The translations under genes and the position numbers were made by a program. The notes below the pieces were generated by a model. That model had not been told where the DNA came from. It worked only from the letters and a program-made list of their open reading frames with translations, and searched no databases. This document shows positions 6,451-8,352 of a stretch of DNA of 8,352 bases, one piece after another. Origin of the DNA: Novosphingobium sp. (GTDB taxonomy: Bacteria; Pseudomonadota; Alphaproteobacteria; Sphingomonadales; Sphingomonadaceae); assembly GCA_020853995.1 (NCBI GenBank), contig JADYXV010000155.1:1-8352 (forward strand). The letters are read 5' to 3'. Numbering within the stretch: position 1 is the stretch's first letter; every line of letters begins with the position of its first letter.

Positions 6451-6798
6451 TCAATTGCTCCTGCTGGCCTTTTCCACAATGCCCGATGTGCCTTCGCGGC
6501 GTTGCAATTCCGCCAGTACCTCGGCCAGAGGAACATCCTTGGCCGATAGCAGCACCATCAGATGAAAGATCAGATCGGCAGCTTCCCCGACCAATTCTGT
6601 CCTATCCCCGGCAAGCGCGGCGATCACTGTCTCGGTGCCCTCTTCGCCCACTTTTTGCGCGATTTTGGCAATGCCTTTGGCGTTGAGCTTTGCGACATAG
6701 CTTGCGGTGGGATCACCCAAACGCCGCTGCGCAATCGTGGCTTCAAGCCGGGCGAGAATATCGCCATGTCCGGTAGCATGTTCCATGAGTTTCGGCAT
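6451..6798 (-). CDS. hisE: Phosphoribosyl-ATP pyrophosphatase HisE
   Basis: Catalyses the second step of histidine synthesis, hydrolysing phosphoribosyl-ATP to phosphoribosyl-AMP and pyrophosphate. It has 115 residues in the all-alpha MazG-like fold. Conserved metal-site elements are visible: SYVAKL at 33-38, KVGEEGTETVIAA at 49-61, and ELVGEAADLIFHLMVLL at 68-84, with Glu52, Glu53, Glu56, Glu72 and Asp75 as the likely metal ligands. It is a stand-alone HisE, not a HisIE fusion; hisI is not in the window. The start at 6798 is chosen because GAAGG (6805-6809) lies six bases upstream. A TTG at 6822 or an ATG at 6786 is possible but less well placed. It follows the small PEP-CTERM gene by 50 bp. 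Confidence 0.95.
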   Translation of the reverse strand: MPKLMEHATGHGDILARLEATIAQRRLGDPTASYVAKLNAKGIAKIAQKVGEEGTETVIAALAGDRTELVGEAADLIFHLMVLLSAKDVPLAEVLAELQRREGTSGIVEKASRSN

Positions 6799-6804
6799 GG
6801 ATTG

Positions 6805-6809
6805 CCTTC
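6805..6809 (-). promoter_or_regulatory. Shine-Dalgarno site of hisE (GAAGG)
   Basis: The minus strand reads GAAGG, then six bases, then the ATG at 6798. This favours 6798 over the in-frame TTG at 6822 and ATG at 6786. Confidence 0.6.
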
Positions 6810-6848
6810 GCGCGCTGGTCAAGCCGTTCGCGCTTCAACGGGCAGCGG

Positions 6849-7013
6849 TTACTTTCGCTTGCGCGCAACTTGCCTGCCCACCACCAGACCAACCACACCG
6901 ATGGCAAACAATGCGCCATCACTGGGTTCCGGAATGGAAATGCCGGCAGTTTGCGCCAAAGCCGGAAATGCGATGGCTAAAGCGGCAATTATGGCAAGCA
7001 AAATGCGGAGCAC
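6849..7013 (-). CDS. Mini PEP-CTERM sorting-domain protein (54 aa)
   Basis: A tiny exported protein of unknown function. Read from a GTG at 7013 to the TAA at 6849, it starts MLRILLAIIAALAIAFPALA, a textbook signal peptide with an ALA-Q cleavage site after residue 20. A short stretch, QTAGISI, follows. The C-terminus is a PEP-CTERM sorting signal: Pro28-Glu29-Pro30, a hydrophobic helix of about 34-46, and a basic tail ending RKRK at 51-54. Such tails are cut by exosortases in Gram-negative bacteria that make exopolysaccharide (family knowledge). The exported part between the two processing signals is only about seven residues. The start is uncertain: the frame is open further upstream, but no better start codon occurs and the signal peptide begins right at the GTG, with only a weak AGG about 10 nt away. 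It lies between hisF (120 bp) and hisE (50 bp) in the same orientation. Confidence 0.75.
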   Translation of the reverse strand: MLRILLAIIAALAIAFPALAQTAGISIPEPSDGALFAIGVVGLVVGRQVARKRK

Positions 7014-7029
7014 TATTGAACGACCTGTC

Positions 7030-7054
7030 TTGGCAAACCTGCATGGTTCGCCAA
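7030..7054 (-). promoter_or_regulatory. Strong stem-loop between hisF and the PEP-CTERM gene
   Basis: In the minus-strand RNA, UUGGCGAACC (7054-7045) pairs with GGUUUGCCAA (7039-7030) around the loop AUGCA: ten pairs with one G-U wobble. It ends 16 nt before the GTG start of the PEP-CTERM gene. No U run follows, so it does not look like an intrinsic terminator. It could be an mRNA processing or stability element in the his transcript, or, as DNA, a dyad operator (TTGGC/GCCAA arms). The function is inference. Confidence 0.5.
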
Positions 7055-7133
7055 TTTCCCTGCCAGACGGCGTGATTCGGTATAAGCCCCTATGTACAAT
7101 AGTTAATGACCCATTACGGGACGTGTGCGGCAG

Positions 7134-7895
7134 TTACGAACGCGCGGGCAATCCCGCTGCGCGCAAGGCGGCATGGGCCTGCGCAATGGAATGCGTGCCG
7201 AAGTGGAAGATCGAAGCGGCCAGCACCGCGCTGGCATGGCCCTGCGTGACGCCCGCCACCAGATGGTCAAGCGTCCCCACGCCGCCACTGGCGATCACCG
7301 GAACCGGCACGGCATCGGCAATCGCGCGCGTCAATTCAAGGTCATAGCCCTTTTGCGTGCCATCCCCGTCCATCGACGTAACCAGCAGTTCGCCTGCGCC
7401 AAGTTCAGCGAGTTTCACCGCATGGGCCAGTGCATCGATCCCGGTGCCCTTGCGCCCGCCGTGCGTGAATATTTCCCACTTCCCCGGCCCCACACGCCGC
7501 GCATCGACCGAGCCGACCACGCATTGTGCGCCAAACTTCTCGGCAATGTCGCGCACCAGTTCTGGCCGGGCAACAGCGGCGGAATTGACCGCAACCTTGT
7601 CAGCGCCAGCCAGCAACAACGCCCGCGCATCCTCAACTGCGCGAACCCCGCCACCGACGGTCAGCGGCATGAAGCAAACCTCTGCCGTGCGGGCAACCAC
7701 ATCGAGCAGTGTGCCGCGCCCTTCGTGCGTCGCCGAGATATCAAGGAAGCAAAGTTCGTCAGCCCCGGCCTTGTCATAAGCCCGCGCCTGCTCCACCGGA
7801 TCGCCCGCGTCGCGCAAATCGACGAAGTTCACGCCTTTGACCACGCGGCCATCGCGGACATCGAGGCAGGGAATCACACGGACGCGGACGGTCAT
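7134..7895 (-). CDS. hisF: Imidazole glycerol phosphate synthase cyclase subunit HisF
   Basis: With HisH it converts PRFAR and glutamine-derived ammonia into imidazole glycerol phosphate and AICAR. It has 253 residues in a TIM barrel, the family's normal length. RVIPCLDVRDGRVVKGVNF at 6-24 carries the catalytic Asp12, and VGSVDARRV from 127 carries Asp131; these match Asp11 and Asp130 of Thermotoga HisF. LTVGGGVR at 78-85 and VIASGGVGTLDH near the C-terminus are the phosphate-binding loops, and FLDISAT at 50-56 is conserved. The start at 7895 (MTVRVRVIPCLD) leaves one base after the hisA stop, with GGAAG about six bases upstream inside hisA. An in-frame upstream frame to 7955 lies within hisA and is not used. 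HisH is presumably upstream, outside the window. Confidence 0.98.
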   Translation of the reverse strand: MTVRVRVIPCLDVRDGRVVKGVNFVDLRDAGDPVEQARAYDKAGADELCFLDISATHEGRGTLLDVVARTAEVCFMPLTVGGGVRAVEDARALLLAGADKVAVNSAAVARPELVRDIAEKFGAQCVVGSVDARRVGPGKWEIFTHGGRKGTGIDALAHAVKLAELGAGELLVTSMDGDGTQKGYDLELTRAIADAVPVPVIASGGVGTLDHLVAGVTQGHASAVLAASIFHFGTHSIAQAHAALRAAGLPARS

Positions 7896-7896
7896 T

Positions 7897-8352
7897 TCAC
7901 GCTTCCGCCATCGCAATCGCGGCGGCCAGATCGAGCCGCCCTTCGAACAAGGCACGGCCGGTAATCACGCCTTCGATGCCATCGACTTCGTGAATCTTCA
8001 GCATGCGAATGTCGTCAATGCCTTTCACGCCGCCGCTCGCGATCACCGGAATGTCCACGCGGCGCGCAAGTTCTACCGTTGCATCGATATTCACGCCCTT
8101 CAGCAGGCCATCGCGCCCAATGTCGGTGAACAACAGGCTGGCAACGCCGGCATCCTCGAACCGGCGGGCAAGATCGACTACCGAGACGTCAGACACGTCG
8201 GCCCAGCCCTCGGTTGCGACCATGCCATCGCGCGCGTCAACCGCCACCACGATGCCGCCCGGAAACTCTTTGGCCATGTCCTTGACGAACTGCGGGTCTT
8301 TCAAGGCAGCCGTGCCCATGACAACGCGGGCAACGCCAAGATCGAACCAGCC
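7897..8352 (-). CDS. hisA: Phosphoribosylformimino-AICAR-phosphate isomerase HisA, C-terminal part (cut by window edge)
   Basis: Isomerises ProFAR to PRFAR, the step before HisF. The frame is open to the right edge at 8352, giving the last 151 residues; the N-terminal third is outside. The fragment begins GWFDLGVARVVMGTAAL, the typical mid-barrel strand. VAVDARDGMVATEGW follows, with the second catalytic Asp in VDARDG. FTDIGRDGLLKGVN and PVIASGGVKGIDDI form the C-terminal phosphate-binding half. The duplicated half-barrel resembles HisF, but the GW and FTDIGRDG signatures are those of HisA. An internal ATG at 8319 is not the start, because the conserved residues continue upstream of it. Its TGA is one base from the hisF ATG, so the two are translationally coupled. 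Upstream his genes probably precede it. Confidence 0.97.
   Translation of the reverse strand, partial: GWFDLGVARVVMGTAALKDPQFVKDMAKEFPGGIVVAVDARDGMVATEGWADVSDVSVVDLARRFEDAGVASLLFTDIGRDGLLKGVNIDATVELARRVDIPVIASGGVKGIDDIRMLKIHEVDGIEGVITGRALFEGRLDLAAAIAMAEA

Noticed and set aside
7104..7116. Palindrome TAATG-ACC-CATTA just after hisF as a terminator
   Set aside because: Only five AT-rich pairs and no T run, so it is too weak for a terminator.
6562..7347. A 261-codon open frame on the plus strand across hisE, the PEP-CTERM gene and hisF
   Set aside because: It is antisense to well-supported genes, has no family signature, and such long frames are expected in GC-rich coding DNA.
7125..7964. A 279-codon plus-strand frame inside hisF/hisA
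   Set aside because: Antisense shadow; its composition (many Arg, His, Ala) is typical of reverse-strand translation and not of a protein family.
1..8352. Mobile elements, CRISPR arrays, tRNA or rRNA genes, riboswitches
   Set aside because: I saw no transposase or integrase frames, no regularly spaced direct repeats and no cloverleaf or conserved rRNA segments; genes are packed and all but a few short gaps are accounted for.

Overview
The window is a compact, roughly 60% GC stretch of bacterial chromosome, with nearly every gene on the minus strand. Gene content and protein wording (his genes next to ybgC-tolQRAB-pal, a PEP-CTERM protein, an Erythrobacter/Novosphingobium-like TolB, a sphingomonad-style J-domain protein) point to an alphaproteobacterium of the Sphingomonadales. 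That assignment is inferred from remembered families, not from a search.

Layout, left to right: the 3' part of a CCA tRNA nucleotidyltransferase gene is the only plus-strand gene (1-807). It meets tail to tail, with a 9-bp overlap, a minus-strand gene for a J-domain protein (799-1344). The Tol-Pal envelope module follows, read right to left: ybgC (5530-5994), tolQ, tolR, a tolA/tonB-like gene, tolB and pal (to 1453). To the right lies the end of a histidine biosynthesis operon, also read right to left: hisA (cut by the window edge), hisF, a 54-residue PEP-CTERM protein with a GTG start (6849-7013), hisE, and a HIT-family protein gene.

How the genes work together: HisA and HisF carry out consecutive steps of histidine synthesis and HisE an earlier hydrolysis. 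HIT proteins are commonly found beside hisE. TolQ and TolR form the inner-membrane proton-driven motor, TolA spans the periplasm, and TolB and Pal link to the outer membrane and peptidoglycan; YbgC is the usual thioesterase partner. ATGA overlaps (ybgC/tolQ, tolA/tolB) and very short gaps indicate coupled translation. The minus-strand run from hisA to the J-domain gene is unbroken, so read-through from his into tol is possible, although the 75-bp gap before ybgC leaves room for a separate start.

Most of this is housekeeping. The less ordinary items are the tiny PEP-CTERM protein, which is little more than a signal peptide joined to a sorting tail; a strong 10-bp stem-loop just upstream of it; an 8-bp hairpin that buries the ybgC start codon; two mutually exclusive hairpins between pal and the J-domain gene; a TolA with a TonB-like proline-rich spacer; and a J-domain protein with a Cys/His cluster at the end of the tol run, where cpoB is often found. 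I see no mobile element, CRISPR array, tRNA, rRNA or clearly new system.
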